This document shows, piece after piece, positions 35,493-46,687 of a stretch of DNA of 64,000 nucleotides. The stretch's first letter is position 1. Each line of letters starts with the position of its first letter. Location of the stretch: positions 620,001 through 684,000 of the forward strand of contig JALRME010000016.1 in assembly GCA_026120035.1 (NCBI GenBank). The letters run 5' to 3'. The translations under genes and the position numbers were made by a program. The notes below the pieces were generated by a model that had not been told where the DNA came from, made no database searches, and saw only the letters and a list, made by a program, of their open reading frames with translations. The DNA comes from Coleophoma eucalyptorum (lineage: Eukaryota; Ascomycota; Leotiomycetes; Helotiales; Dermateaceae).

Positions 35493-36945
35493 ATGACAGA
35501 CCCAAATACCAATATCAAACCCACGACCGCTTCCGCCCAAACACCAATCAGGCCACTAGCCAAACCCACCCGCGCCCCTAGAAAGATTCCTAAGCGCAAA
35601 TCCTCTGAAGTCACCTCTCCAGTCGCTGATATTGACGATACTACTTCCATAACAGTGGCTACATCTGCCAAGAAAGCTAAAGTCGTCAAGGAGAGGAAAG
35701 CAAAGGCTCCAAGTAAGCCAAAGAAAGAGAAGGATACGTTCAAGGAGAAGGTAATCGCGAGCAATGAAGAGGATGATGATTCTCTTGACGATGAAAAAGC
35801 ACATGAACAGCTACAGAACAATGAACCTGCACTTAGTAGATTTCTAGATGCAGAATTTGACAAGGAAACTTCTTTTGCTGTGGTTGTGGGTGAAGTAGAA
35901 GAAGATTCTGCATTCGAGGTTGCCACGCCTATTAAGAGACCCAAGGTTGCGGCCAAGACGATGAAATCGAAGGCTGAGAAGCTGGCCAAGGCCAAAGTTG
36001 AGAAGCCGAGCAGGACCGAGAAGATATCCAAAGCAAAGACGGCCGGTTCTGCTGAGAGAAAGGAGAAAATAGAATCCCTCACAGGCGAAGCTGCGGCTCA
36101 ATGCTTGGCGGGTTACCTGGAGGACCAGAATAGGCCGTACAATGGAACAGATATAATTACGAATCTGCATGGCAAGGTATGTCTCTCTTTTTTGGGGGCC
36201 ATATTCCTCGTCTGTGTGTCTGCATAGATAGAGATCAACAAAAGTTGTATATACTAATATATGCATCGCTCCTACAGGTCAGGAAATCTATCGCAGATAA
36301 ACTCCTCATTGAGATGGTGAATCAAGGTAAAATTATGGGTAAGCTTGCAGGTAAATCCTGGATTTTCTGGTGCATACAAGTATGTTTCCTATCTACGCTG
36401 CAACTGATCCCCCCCTTGTCACCTCTAACAAAATTGGACAAACTCAGGACCCTAAAGATGCCATCACATCCTCCGAACTCAGTATTCTTGACGCCAATAT
36501 CAAAGCCCTCCGTGCCTCTCTGCCTGCTCTCAAAGCCGAAGCCAAGAATCTCACAACGCAACTACAAACTCTTCGCAGTTCCCCGACCTCGTTTGTCCTC
36601 TCCAGCATGGCTGAGACGCTGGAAGCTGCTAACACAGCCAAGAAAGTGAAGCTAAATGATTTCAAGGAAGGAAATTTTCAGAAGGTGGAGAAGGAGCAGA
36701 TGGAGGTTTTGGAGAAGGAATGGCGATTTTGGGAGAGGAAGGCACTGGTCAGGAAGAAGTGTTTCAGGGAGTTGGAGGGTGAGTTATTGCATATTATGGA
36801 GCGAGAGCAGATCTGGGAGCAGTGAGTCACGCCTTTTCCTCTTCTCTTGGTGCCAGGTCTCGGTTTTGTTTTGACATTTGGAATGATGTTAATTCGCTTT
36901 TCCCCTTCGTGTAGGGCTTGTATTGAAGAGGTCGAGGAGATTTGA
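35493..36945 (+). CDS. HOP2: meiotic homologous-pairing protein HOP2 (TBPIP domain)
   Basis: Four exons, 35493-36176, 36278-36379, 36448-36821 and 36915-36945, introns of 101, 68 and 93 nt, 396 residues. Hop2 forms a coiled-coil heterodimer with Mnd1 that stimulates Dmc1/Rad51 strand exchange during meiosis. The winged-helix region starts near residue 200 (EAAAQCLAGYLEDQNRPYNG, TDIITNLHGKVRKS, KIMGKLAGKSWIFWCIQD). A leucine-rich coiled coil follows (ILDANIKALRASLPALKAE, then LQTLRSSPTSF) and the C-terminal helix FWERKALVRKKCFRELEGELL. The unusual part is a Lys/Ala-rich, low-complexity N-terminal extension of about 190 residues; usual Hop2 is 220-250 aa. The 10-residue final exon was placed by phase and the GTAG acceptor. 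Confidence 0.85.
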
Positions 36946-37296
36946 AGCTGTCTACTGCTCAACACAACGACAACCCCTCTTTTCCAACACGGAATGAGTT
37001 ATTGTGGATGGATGACAAATGGCAGCGCCTCTTTCTGGTCTGTTAACCAACTACATGGCGCCATGACAAGGAGAAGGCATCGCCTAGCTTTGTGCATTTC
37101 TTTCAGACCTGACTTATTCGGTTACATCTTGCTACTCCACTCAGAGAATGGGTACCGGCTTTGCAATCTGTGTATTTTCTTTTTATTGAACATAAATTAA
37201 AAGTGCATAAGGTAGTCACACATAGCATAGCTTGATCCTACGGTGCCTACGCCCTTCACTTGTGCTCCAATCCTCGATTTGTAACTCTTTCGCTTT
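36946..37296. other. convergent 3' region of HOP2 and DPH7
   Basis: 350 bp, no gene recognised; presumably 3' UTRs and poly(A) signals. Confidence 0.6.
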
Positions 37297-38782
37297 TCAA
37301 ATTCGCCAAACGCAAAGCAACCGATCATAAAAGCTGGTTGATACAATTACTCTCTTACCCCGATCCTCATCACCTCCCTCTCCCTTTGTCGTAGTCGGTT
37401 GAAAATCACTTCCATAATTCATACTCTTATGCTTCTCCACCATTCCCAAAATCTCAAATGTCCACTCCCCGTCTGGATTCTGGGAAAGCGAAAGGACCCG
37501 AGCACCAGCATGCATACAGCTCGCTAGAATCCTACACCTCTTCCCTTCCTTGGCTTCTGTAGTCAGTTCCAAAGGATCAAGGAATTTCAACCGCCACACG
37601 CCTCCTCCTAGATATAATTCTGAGAGGACTTGGACACGGTTCTGTGAATGTGAAAGAAGGCGGATGTGATCGTCGTAGGATCCTGTAAGAAGAATCTGTG
37701 GTTCCCCTTCCGTGCAGGGTAAGGGGAGGATATAGGTCACGCCGGCTTCGTGGCCGCGGTACCCATTTGGTGGTGATGCTGCTACGATAGTTGCGGAGAT
37801 GTCTTCAACATCTTGCTCGGTTTTGGGAAGGGAGGAGAATGCCACAGATCGTAGCTTCGCATCGTCGCCGCCTGAATAGATGGCTAAGCTTGGCGAAGGA
37901 GTAAACGTGCAGTACCAGGCTTCGAGAGAGTGTGTGATTACCGGCTCCGAGATTGCTGGAGTGGTGATGGATGGAGATGCGAAGTTACGGATCAAGTGCA
38001 CTGCGCCGGTTGTGAGCGTCACGGCTATAAGGTCAGGGTCTGATGGGTGGAAGACGAAGGACGTTATAATGGTGTCGGTGCTGAAGAGTTGGGTTGTTGA
38101 GGTGTGCTGGAGAGAGTGATCGCCGTTAGCTGTAGGCTTAGGTGATGTTGATCCTGGTGGTAAGAGGCTGTAGGTCGATAGGGTTCCGGTGCTGGTGACG
38201 ATGCATAATGTTGAGGACACATGTGGTGAGAAATGGAGGTCGAGGATTGCGGATGGGACGGATTGTGTTTGGGTTAGAGACCTGGAGTTTCGTTAATGAA
38301 AGGGTAGATTTGAAGGCGTGGTAGAAAGTGAAAGATATTTAAACACAATAAACTTTGTCCAGACTAGACCCAACGACATTCAGGTACTAATAAGAGACTT
38401 AAAATGCAATGACTGTTTTTTCTCTCGGCAGGTCCATTGTCACCTTTTCAACGAAGAAATATTCAATAACAAAACAGATTAAAACAGAAATTTAAAGAAA
38501 GCGAATAAGGCCTTACAGGGTTTCTCCATCCAGCTTAAAGACCACCAGACTGCCATCTCTCGACTGCGTCTTCTTCTCAGCGCCGACATTTACATCATCC
38601 TCGTCATCATCCCCGGTCTCGCCCTCGTCGCCTCTTTCCTCTTTCTGCAGGTTATACGTCCCAACGACAAAATACTGCGGCGCCTCTTGCGAGAATTCAA
38701 TACAGCTTGGTGGAAGATCCAATACCGTGGAGCAGAGGTGTGTGATCGGATCGCTTGATCCGACTTCCTCGAGGGTTGTCAT
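37297..38782 (-). CDS. DPH7: diphthine methyltransferase-type WD40 protein DPH7
   Basis: Two exons, 38517-38782 and 37297-38281, with a 235-nt intron, 416 residues. Dph7 (yeast Rrt2) is the diphthine methylesterase of the diphthamide pathway; it removes a methyl ester from modified eEF2 so that the final amidation can occur. Visible: N-terminal LDLPPSCIEFS and FVVGTYNLQ strands, an acidic insert (DEGETGDDDEDD), WD-type blades such as IITSFVFHPSDPDLIAVT, YSGGDDAKLRSV, the conserved GHEAGVTYI and LLTGSYDDHIRL, LGGGVWRLKF, and a last blade with IVSTSFYDRLLCVWRI. This pattern is typical of DPH7. The intron is long for this window and was placed by phase (CT|G). Confidence 0.9.
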
Positions 38783-38996
38783 CGCGTGAGTTATCTATTA
38801 TCTTTTCTGATATCTCACACGAAGTTGCACGCGAGGGAATCTCTTTGCTGAAAGTGAAATTGTTAGACGACCAAAGGCGGTGAGGTGAAGCAGAAGAGCG
38901 AGCATTCTGGGTGCACGACAGGACAGGACAGGGACCTACAAAGTAATTGTCGCCTAAATACGGTGCATTGCAGTGTATTCTCGATTGTCGCCCGTT

Positions 38997-40121
38997 ATGA
39001 ACTCTGTAACTTCAGATTCCGCTGCAATTCCAACTTCTTCAGACGCTTCTGTTCTTATCTCACGCAAGCGCAAGCGTGAATCTCTAAAGAAGCGTCCGTC
39101 ACCAATTGAGGTCCGCACCCCAGAACAAGGTTCACTGCGGTACCTAATTATCACCAATCCGAGAGATCGTCTTTATCTGCCTCCGAAGCTATGGACTGCC
39201 GAGATCCTTTCTCGTCTCGGCTGCGACTTTGAGTTTGTCGGTACTATCACTCGCGAAGATGCTGCCGAAGAGCGCTTTGAAGCTCTCAAAAGCTACTCTA
39301 GTTCTAGTTACAAGGATGCCACGAAGCGACTTCAACTGGCTGGGTTGGCATGTAGCCATGATATGAAAGACCGAGAGTTACGATGCCTGTTTCCAGACCT
39401 TATAGTGCTTGCAGATTTAGATAAGAGGTACCAACTCAAGACTACTTGGTAAGCTATGTCCGTTTTTGTGGATGAAGAAACTAATGAGAATTATGCAGTC
39501 TAGGATTACCATTCTTTTTTGGTGGGAAGATTGCGGCGCATATGTATTATCCATGGCTTGTAAGTGATGCACAGTCAAGGTCGCCAGTATGTGTTTTTTT
39601 CGATAGAGCATGGGCGACATACACGGGTGAGAAGTTCATCAGATGCCACAGGTTCAAAGAGAGAATGAGGCGAGAGTCTTTGGCGATGGAAACCCAAAGA
39701 CAATCAGAAGCAACTGATCCTTATTTTGTCGCGATACTCATTGCCATGGCACAGAACGTAATGGGTTCTCAGTCTTCGGCAACAACTGCAAGTATAACGC
39801 TCCTTAGGCAATTGTATGAGACTAAACTTACCTCAGGTTCATCTTCTTACCCCTTCATTAGGACGAGACATGCTCTGTCTTTTGACTGCAGAAGTCACAC
39901 CGCAATTCCTAGAGAAGCTCAATTATCCATACCGACATTTTGATGCTCGTCTTCTGATAAGTCAGAGAGATGTAAGCATCCAATCTCTATTGCCAATCCT
40001 CATGGTCATGACAGGCATCTTGGAGAAGAAAGTGAAGGGTAAGTCTGACGAGGAGCAGAATATCATAACTGTGAAGTCGGAACGTTGTTCAAGTGCCGAA
40101 ATTTCTCTTTCGAATCAGTAG
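38997..40121 (+). CDS. conserved uncharacterised ascomycete protein
   Basis: Model of three exons, 38997-39448, 39499-39757 and 39837-40121, introns of 50 and 79 nt, 331 residues. A basic start (SRKRKRESLKKRPSP) looks like a nuclear localisation signal. Then come features that look structured and conserved: GSLRYLIITNPRDRLYLPPK, LGCDFEFVGTITREDAAEERF, YKDATKRLQLAGLACSHD, LADLDKRYQLKTTCLGLPFF, GGKIAAHMYYPWLVSDAQ, FDRAWATYTGEKFIRCHRFK, and DPYFVAILIAMAQN. I recall similar proteins across Pezizomycotina but no function. The second intron was placed so that VHLLTPSL follows in phase. The end is uncertain: a GTAAGC donor at about 39970 and a CAG acceptor 43 nt later could give a shorter C-terminus. 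It shares a 214-bp promoter with DPH7. Confidence 0.7.
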
Positions 40122-40573
40122 GGCATTCCCAGCCTGGCGGACCAGAATATAGGAGGAATAATTCAGGGGAAAACATTCTCATGGAGGTCACGGTCCAAAG
40201 GCTTTTACAATGAAGTTATGTATGTAGAATGGAAGCTGGATAAGATTTCTTTGGTTTCGGAAAGGGGAAAAAAGTAAGTCGAGCCGAGCCGAACCGTTGA
40301 GAAAGAACTGGGCTCAGGTTCGCGGAACTAAGGTTTAAGTAGCGTCATTGATGTTTGATACGAGTACCAAAGTCAATTCAACTTGCTTTTTCCTGCTTCC
40401 ATCCTTTCGTTCAACGACATCCACCACCATTTGAAGCCCACGACGCAGTTGCAGACAACGCTCTGCCCTGCCATGTAATCCGAAAGTCCCAACGCAGTGT
40501 TTTTTGTCGATTTTGGAAATTCGCGTCTTTAACATAGTTATCTGCATATCGTTTAGTTTTAGGCAAGCGCAAG
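40122..40573. other. intergenic region, no gene recognised
   Basis: 450 bp upstream of the DUF1917 gene; nothing recognised. Confidence 0.55.
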
Positions 40574-41729
40574 ATGGCGAGTAGAAAGCGCGTCAAGGCC
40601 GAGAAATTTGAGGACGAGCCTTATCTCTCTGATGAGTCGGAATTTTATGGTAGCTCTCAGAACCCTCTTAGACTTTTCGATCTATAGCTAAACTGCTCAT
40701 CAGGTGATCCATCAACTAAGGCAGAATTAGAAGGCCGCGCAGATGGCTTTAATGCGGCTTCCTGGTGGGAAAATAAACCTCTGTCCCTGACAGAACTTGC
40801 CGATATGAATCTTTCCATGAGAAAACAGGTCAAGACTGCTAAGCTTTATAACCCCTTCGAAGGAGACCTTAGCGCTAAACAACTCACGGAATCAATTGAT
40901 GAGTTCCTCCAGAGATTACCGCCGAGGACAACCAGGATTGCTTTTGATCAACCCTGGATCTGGATTGCTAATCCTTACATTCCATCTGACCCTGATTTCG
41001 GAGCCAAAAGCACAGATCTGCCTAGAGAAGATCCACCGGGTGACTTGGCAAGTCGGCATGAATTCCAAGTTGTTGGAAAGACACTCTTGGACGCCCTAAG
41101 TCAGAAAAGAGCCAATGTCGAGGCGGAGATGAAGGGAAAGGTTGCCGGTGTAATTACCAGGGCGATGAACAAATATCGAGACGAGACTGTTCGGAAAATT
41201 CATGAGTTGGCGGCTGAGACCAAAACCACAACTGGCAAGGTATTATATGCCTTTTAATTTCTGTATGATTGACTAAAGCCGTTCACAGTGGATGCTATTC
41301 GTTGATCCCGAAGACGTCAATGCAGTCTGGCGTGTCGTAGCAAAAGGAGTTGCTGATAATGAACTGGGTGCCATGGCCAAGGTGGCCCCAAATGATTCCG
41401 AAAAGAGCCGGGAAGCAAGGCTTATATGCATCTACACCAAGAACTTTCAAGACAAAGAGGATGTCGAAAGTATTTTGCGAAAGATGAGAAGCCTTGGCCT
41501 TATAGAGACAAAGGGGAAGCCAATTTATTACAAGTGTGGTAAGTACAGCATGCCTGATATTATCCTATCTCTGGCTGACATGGTAGTAGATGCCTACACA
41601 CTGCTTGGTATCAACAGTAGGAATCCGTATAATATCAAGGCCTCCATTTACGCGTCTACGGACTTTTTACAACCCCAGCGACAAATGAAGGGCTATTTGA
41701 AGAGACAGATCGTCGATGCTGGTTGGTAA
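40574..41729 (+). CDS. DUF1917 / BLES03-like protein
   Basis: Four exons, 40574-40649, 40704-41239, 41289-41538 and 41590-41729, introns of 49-54 nt, 333 residues. The N-terminus is basic then acidic (SRKRVKAEKFEDEP, YLSDESEF). The C-terminal half carries the DUF1917 pattern: GKWMLFVDPEDVNAVWRVVA, LGAMAKVAP, LICIYTKNFQDKEDVESILR, IYYKCDAYTLLGINSRNPYN, IKASIYAS. This family includes human C11orf68 (BLES03), whose fold is related to eIF4E. A biochemical function is not established. All four exons join in phase. It is convergent with NAA30. Confidence 0.85.
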
Positions 41730-41933
41730 CGGTGGTGGGAGATATTTACGAGGAACGCCTGGAATATATGAAATATGTGATACGGTCAGATTGTTGCAGA
41801 TATTTTGAAATTGCGTTGCTTATATCAATACCCATTTGCAAGTAGATATTAGACGTGCTGGCATAGTCACAACACTAAGGCAAGGAAGAGAAATTCAGAA
41901 TACGGAGAATCTACATCCCCTCTATTTCATCGT

Positions 41934-42585
41934 TCAAATCATCTCCTGTGCAATCTCACCTCCCGAAAAGTCACCCACTCTTTTCAGGTGCAGCACCAGC
42001 CTATACGCTCCGCTCCCACTCAAATAATATCTCCAAAGCTTCTTACTCCGTGCGAATCCCAGGCGCTCATACAGCTTCATAGCTCCGTTGTTACCTTCCT
42101 CCGTCTCAAGAACTACCTCGTCCGCCCCGCGCTCTTTCATCTTATCAATGCTCCGCCGCACCAACTCTGTTGCTATCCCCTTTCCCCGATACGTTGATGA
42201 GACTGCCAGCATGGCAATATACCCTCGCAGGGTTGGCGGAGAGTGGGATTGATGTACTTCGAGCTTTGAGATCACGACGCCAATCAGGGCGGATGTGGTG
42301 GGATCAAGTGCCTGGAGAGAGTAGCTCATAGTTAGAATCTTTGGGCGGCGCAGATGTCTTAAAGAACAAAGAGGGACTGACCATAAAGCACAGGTCTGAC
42401 CATTGGTACAGAAAATATCTGTAGACATAGATGCTGTACGGTTCGCTCAGATCCTTGGATATCAACGCGCGGATGGCGGGGAGGTATTGCTTCTCGAGCG
42501 AGTGCGAGTACTGGATATATCGCAATTCGGAGGGCAGAGAGGAGAGAGCTCCGGAGGGATCGCTTTGGGAATTGGAATCCGCCAT
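41934..42585 (-). CDS. MAK3: N-alpha-acetyltransferase 30 (NatC catalytic subunit, MAK3)
   Basis: Two exons, 42382-42585 and 41934-42311, with a 70-nt intron, 193 residues. NatC acetylates protein N-termini beginning Met-Leu/Ile/Phe/Trp on the ribosome. Visible: the substrate-side segment [21 protein letters not shown], shortened, [19 protein letters not shown], and the GNAT core [31 protein letters not shown] (the RGKGIA loop binds acetyl-CoA), [21 protein letters not shown], and the C-terminal [15 protein letters not shown]. The conserved LETE-N-A-LYE-LGF pattern and the YR-F/Y ending identify NAA30 rather than NAA50 or NAA10. Confidence 0.93.
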
Positions 42586-43064
42586 TGTTTAGCTTAGTAG
42601 ATCGGGGGTTCTACTGTAGGCTCTATGTATGTGATCGGATCGGGGAGCAACTTTTTTTTCTATCATTTCTTGAACGGTGCGCGTAAAAGCACATGCGAGC
42701 GATGCATCCGCAAGGCACGAGTGACGCTATGAGGTGAAAGCCGACCCGGACACGAGGCTCCCGAGCACGGCAGGCGGGATTTTCACATGCGCCGTGATCC
42801 AGTACAACTACTCCCGTCTCAGGCTATTTCGATGCTAGCTCTACCGGCATTTCGCACGGGTCTGAATACGGATGGTGCGGAATTACGTAGCGGTCTGTTA
42901 CGCTGCACCAGCCTCCAAGATCGCAAACTCTCTTTTCTTACTTTCACCATAGAGAGGGATTTTTAGATTAACATATCTCTAGAGCGACATGATGCATTCT
43001 TAAGCAGCTGTCGGTCTTTCTTCTCTTTTCCACTAGAAGGGCACTCTGGAGACATCTGCTCGTC
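42586..43064. promoter_or_regulatory. divergent promoter region of MAK3 and PDAT
   Basis: 479 bp between two start codons. No recognised motif beyond mixed GC-rich and T-rich segments. Confidence 0.35.
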
Positions 43065-45178
43065 ATGTCAACCCTGCGCCGTCGCCTCTTTGGCGACAAG
43101 TCACCCACCAGCACGCCCTCTAACCCCTCGCAAGAAGACTCTTCAGCCAAAGCAGAGGATGTTCGATTGGCCCCCGTTTCCAAAATCAGGAAGGAGAATG
43201 TGCCGAAGCAGAAGCATCGCAAACGACGAAATGGCTTCATCTTCTTCCTCGGTGGCCTTTTTGGTATCGTCGTCGCTGGCTTCTTCGCGAACAGGAATGA
43301 CCTGATCGATTTTCCCGAGTTGACAGATCTGAGTATCAACAATTTGATGGACGTTCTGCCCGCCGGCATGCTGAAGGATGCGAGGGATTTGGCCGTGAGT
43401 TAAAACCTGAGTGTTCATTTGGAAATAAGAGCTAACAATGTGTACAGAAAGGCGAGCGAGAAGCTACCAATTACGATTCTTTCTCTGTGGGGTTAAATCT
43501 AGTTGCGCAAGGCATACATGCAGAGCATCCTGTTGTCATGATACCGGGCGTTATTTCCACGGGCCTGGAGAGTTGGGGGACCACCAATAAGAGCAGGCCC
43601 TACTTTCGAAAACGACTTTGGGGCTCTTGGTCTATGATGCGTGCCCTCGTATCAGACAAGGAAGGCTGGAAGAAGCATATTATGTTGGATAAATACACAG
43701 GCCTCGATCCACCTGGAGGCATCAAGCTAAGAGCCGCCCAAGGTTTTGACGCTGCGGATTTCTTCATCACTGGGTATTGGATCTGGAACAAGATACTTGA
43801 GAATCTGGCTACCATTGGCTATGATCCGTCAAACAGCTTCACAGCAGCTTATGACTGGCGTCTTTCATATGCCAATCTTGAGGTCCGGGATCAATACTTT
43901 ACTCGTCTGAAGTACTACATCGAGATGGCACATAAGGTCACAGGTAAAAAGGCCGTCATGGTCTCTCATAGCATGGGGAGTCAAGTACTTTTCTATTTTT
44001 TTCACTGGGTTGCTTCGCCTGACGGCGGCGACGGTGGAGATACTTGGGTGGATGACTTTGTCGATACGTGGATCAATGTCAGTGGGTGCATGCTAGGTGC
44101 TTTGAAAGGACTACCAGCAGTACTTAGCGGAGAGATGAAAGACACTGCACAACTGAACTCCTTCGCTGTGTACGGGCTTGAGAAATTCCTGAGCCGCGAA
44201 GAACGAGCAGAACTATTTCGAGCTATGCCTGGAATCTCATCCATGCTTCCCATGGGTGGAAATGCTGTCTGGGGTAACGAAACTTGGGCTCCTGATGATC
44301 CTCCGGATACGAACGCTACTTTTGGATCGTTCATTAACTTCAAGACGTATAACGGTACTTCATATAGAAACATGACTGTAGAAGACAGCTTGAAGTATCT
44401 AAAGAGCACCACCGAGGACTGGTATGTGAGGCAATTAGAAGGAAGTCATTCTCAGGGTATAGCCCACACGACGAAGGAAGTGAATGAGAATGAGAAAGAT
44501 CCTCGAAAATGGATCAATCCCTTAGAGACACGACTCCCGCTCGCACCAAATCTCAAGATTTTTTGCTTTTACGGTAAGCTCCTGCTCCTCATCAAGCTTG
44601 AACATTCAAAGACTGACTTCACTAAAGGTTTCGGCAAGCCAGCAGAGAGATCTTATTTCTATCGCAATGAGCCCTCTCCTCTCACCAGCCTCAACATAAC
44701 AATAGACACAGCCTTCTCCCAAGGCCCAACAGTCAATCCACCATCCGATGGTGGGGCGGTCGTCGACCATGGCGTGATCCTCGGTGAAGGCGATGGAACT
44801 GTGAACCTTCTCTCGCTCGGATATATGTGTAACAAAGGCTGGAAAATGCATCGCTACAACCCTGCAGGCGTGAAGGTTACAGTCTATGAGATGCCCCATG
44901 AGCCCGATCGCTTCTCTCCCCGAGGTGGCCCCAATACCGGTGACCATGTTGATATCCTTGGTAGACAAAGCCTGAATGATTTAATCCTCCGTATTGCGGC
45001 AGGTCATGGCGACGAGATTGGTGAAAATGTTACAAGTCGAATTAGGGAGTATTCGGATAAGGTTAAGATTTGGGAGGAGGATGCTTATCGTTCAGAGGAA
45101 AAGAAAGAGGATGCCTCTTCTTCGGACGAAAAGAGCGGAATGTTTGAGAAAATCGTAGATAAGCTCGAGCATTTGTAA
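43065..45178 (+). CDS. LRO1: phospholipid:diacylglycerol acyltransferase (PDAT, LRO1)
   Basis: Three exons, 43065-43394, 43448-44573 and 44628-45178, introns of 53 and 54 nt, 668 residues. PDAT moves the sn-2 acyl chain of a phospholipid to diacylglycerol, making triacylglycerol in the ER. The N-terminus is a basic cytosolic stretch (KQKHRKRRNG) followed by one membrane helix (FIFFLGGLFGIVVAGFF, about 57-74). The luminal LCAT-like domain shows PVVMIPGVISTGLESW, the lid region GYWIWNKILENLA, the AAYDWRLSY motif, the nucleophile Ser in MVSHSMGSQ (near 285), the Asp in GEGDGTVNLLSLGY and the His in TGDHVDILG. The triad is complete. Intron 2 is stop-free and a multiple of three. The acidic C-terminal tail is low-complexity. 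Confidence 0.95.
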
Positions 45179-45851
45179 TGGAAGATGTGTGCTACAGTGG
45201 GCGCAAGGGTCATGAGAGAGATGTAGATGTACATTCTGGTGTTCGGTGGTGTTGGCTAGAACTTGGAATTTTCTTCACGATACCCAATATAAAATTAGAA
45301 CTACTAAGATTTCTATACCGTACGTGAAAATTCCAATATCCAGGCTTGGCGAATTGGGTATGCGAATTGAGTCAACATCGATACCGCGCCTGTATAAGCA
45401 TATATATATTTGCGCAACAGAGAACTTAGTCTCGATATTCCCACATCACATGTCGGAGGGCACCCAAGAAGCTCTTGGTGATTAATATACTGTTAGGAGT
45501 GTTCAAATTAAAACAAAATAAAGGGAAAGGAAAGGAGATTGTTCTCTCTCATGTTACGAATATCATTATGGGTTCAATACGTGGGATTGAATTGCTCCTC
45601 ATGATCTTGTGTTCGTCAACATACCCACCAGTTGATTGGCGAAGGCCCAGAAGTTCTTGCTATTCAGGTGGAACGGCGCAACATTCTTCCTCAGCAATCC
45701 AAATTTTCTCTGCGGCTGCGGTATTTCGCCCGCTCACGTGATAGAAGCGCACTTTGGAGCCTCGCTTATTTTTCAAAACCACCCACAACAAATTTCGATA
45801 CCACTGATCGAACGCATCGACAACCAACGGCATTCGACACCCAACGACAAG
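45179..45851. promoter_or_regulatory. region upstream of the ribosomal protein L28 gene
   Basis: 670 bp after PDAT. A CACGTG E-box-like palindrome lies at about 45735-45740, roughly 115 bp upstream of the L28 start. No other gene is recognised. Confidence 0.4.
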
Positions 45852-46687
45852 ATGCCTACCCACTTGAGCAAAACCCGCAAACAGTACGTACAGTCCAGTC
45901 TCGAGTTCCTATCAAGGCATTCATTGTCTTGCTGTCATTCCCTTGGTGGCGCGCAGTGGCAGCTTGGAGAGGTTGGGTTTGGAGATGGTCAAAGATTGAA
46001 GATGAAGGAGGAGATTTCAAGAGGAGGTTACTGCAGCAGTACCATCAGCAAGCCACTTGGGGATTGACGCAGCATTTGATACAAAGAGAAATTCACAGTT
46101 TGCTAACTTTTGTTTCTTCTATAGCCGCGGTCATGTTTCCGCAGGAAAGGGTCGTGTAGGAAAGCACCGCAAGCATCCAGGTGGTAGAGGTCTCGCTGGT
46201 GGACAGCACCACCACCGAACAAACATGGACAAGTACCATCCTGGTTACTTCGGAAAGGTCGGTATGCGATACTTCCACAAGCAAGGCAACCACTTCTGGA
46301 AGCCAGTTATCAACCTTGACAAGGTATGTACTTGAATCCGTATTCCCAACTAGCTACAAGCTTTTCTCGCGAGAGAGCACAGCCAGGCTTTAAAAGAGCC
46401 GTACCTCAAAACATAGAGTACACTTCGAGCGTTAAAGTAAGAAAATGGGCTAACAATGTCTCCTACAGCTCTGGTCTCTCGTCCCAGCTGAGAAGCGTGA
46501 TGAGTACCTCTCCAAGGGTGCCAAGGACACCGTCCCAGTCCTCGATCTCCTCCCACTCGGATACAGCAAGGTTCTCGGAAAGGGTAGACTACCAGAGGTT
46601 CCATTGGTTGTGCGCGCAAGATGGTTCAGCAAGGAGGCCGAGCGAAAGATCACTGAGGCCGGTGGTGTCGTCGAGTTGGTTGCATAA
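45852..46687 (+). CDS. RPL28: 60S ribosomal protein L28 (uL15, L27a in animals)
   Basis: Three exons, 45852-45883, 46125-46323 and 46469-46687, with introns of 241 and 145 nt, 149 residues, the same length as yeast Rpl28. It sits near the peptidyl-transferase centre and carries the cycloheximide-resistance position. Visible: [20 protein letters not shown] (start), [40 protein letters not shown], the [19 protein letters not shown] join over intron 2, and [15 protein letters not shown] near the end. The introns are the longest relative to coding length in the window, usual for fungal ribosomal protein genes. The first exon encodes only 10 full codons. Confidence 0.97.
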
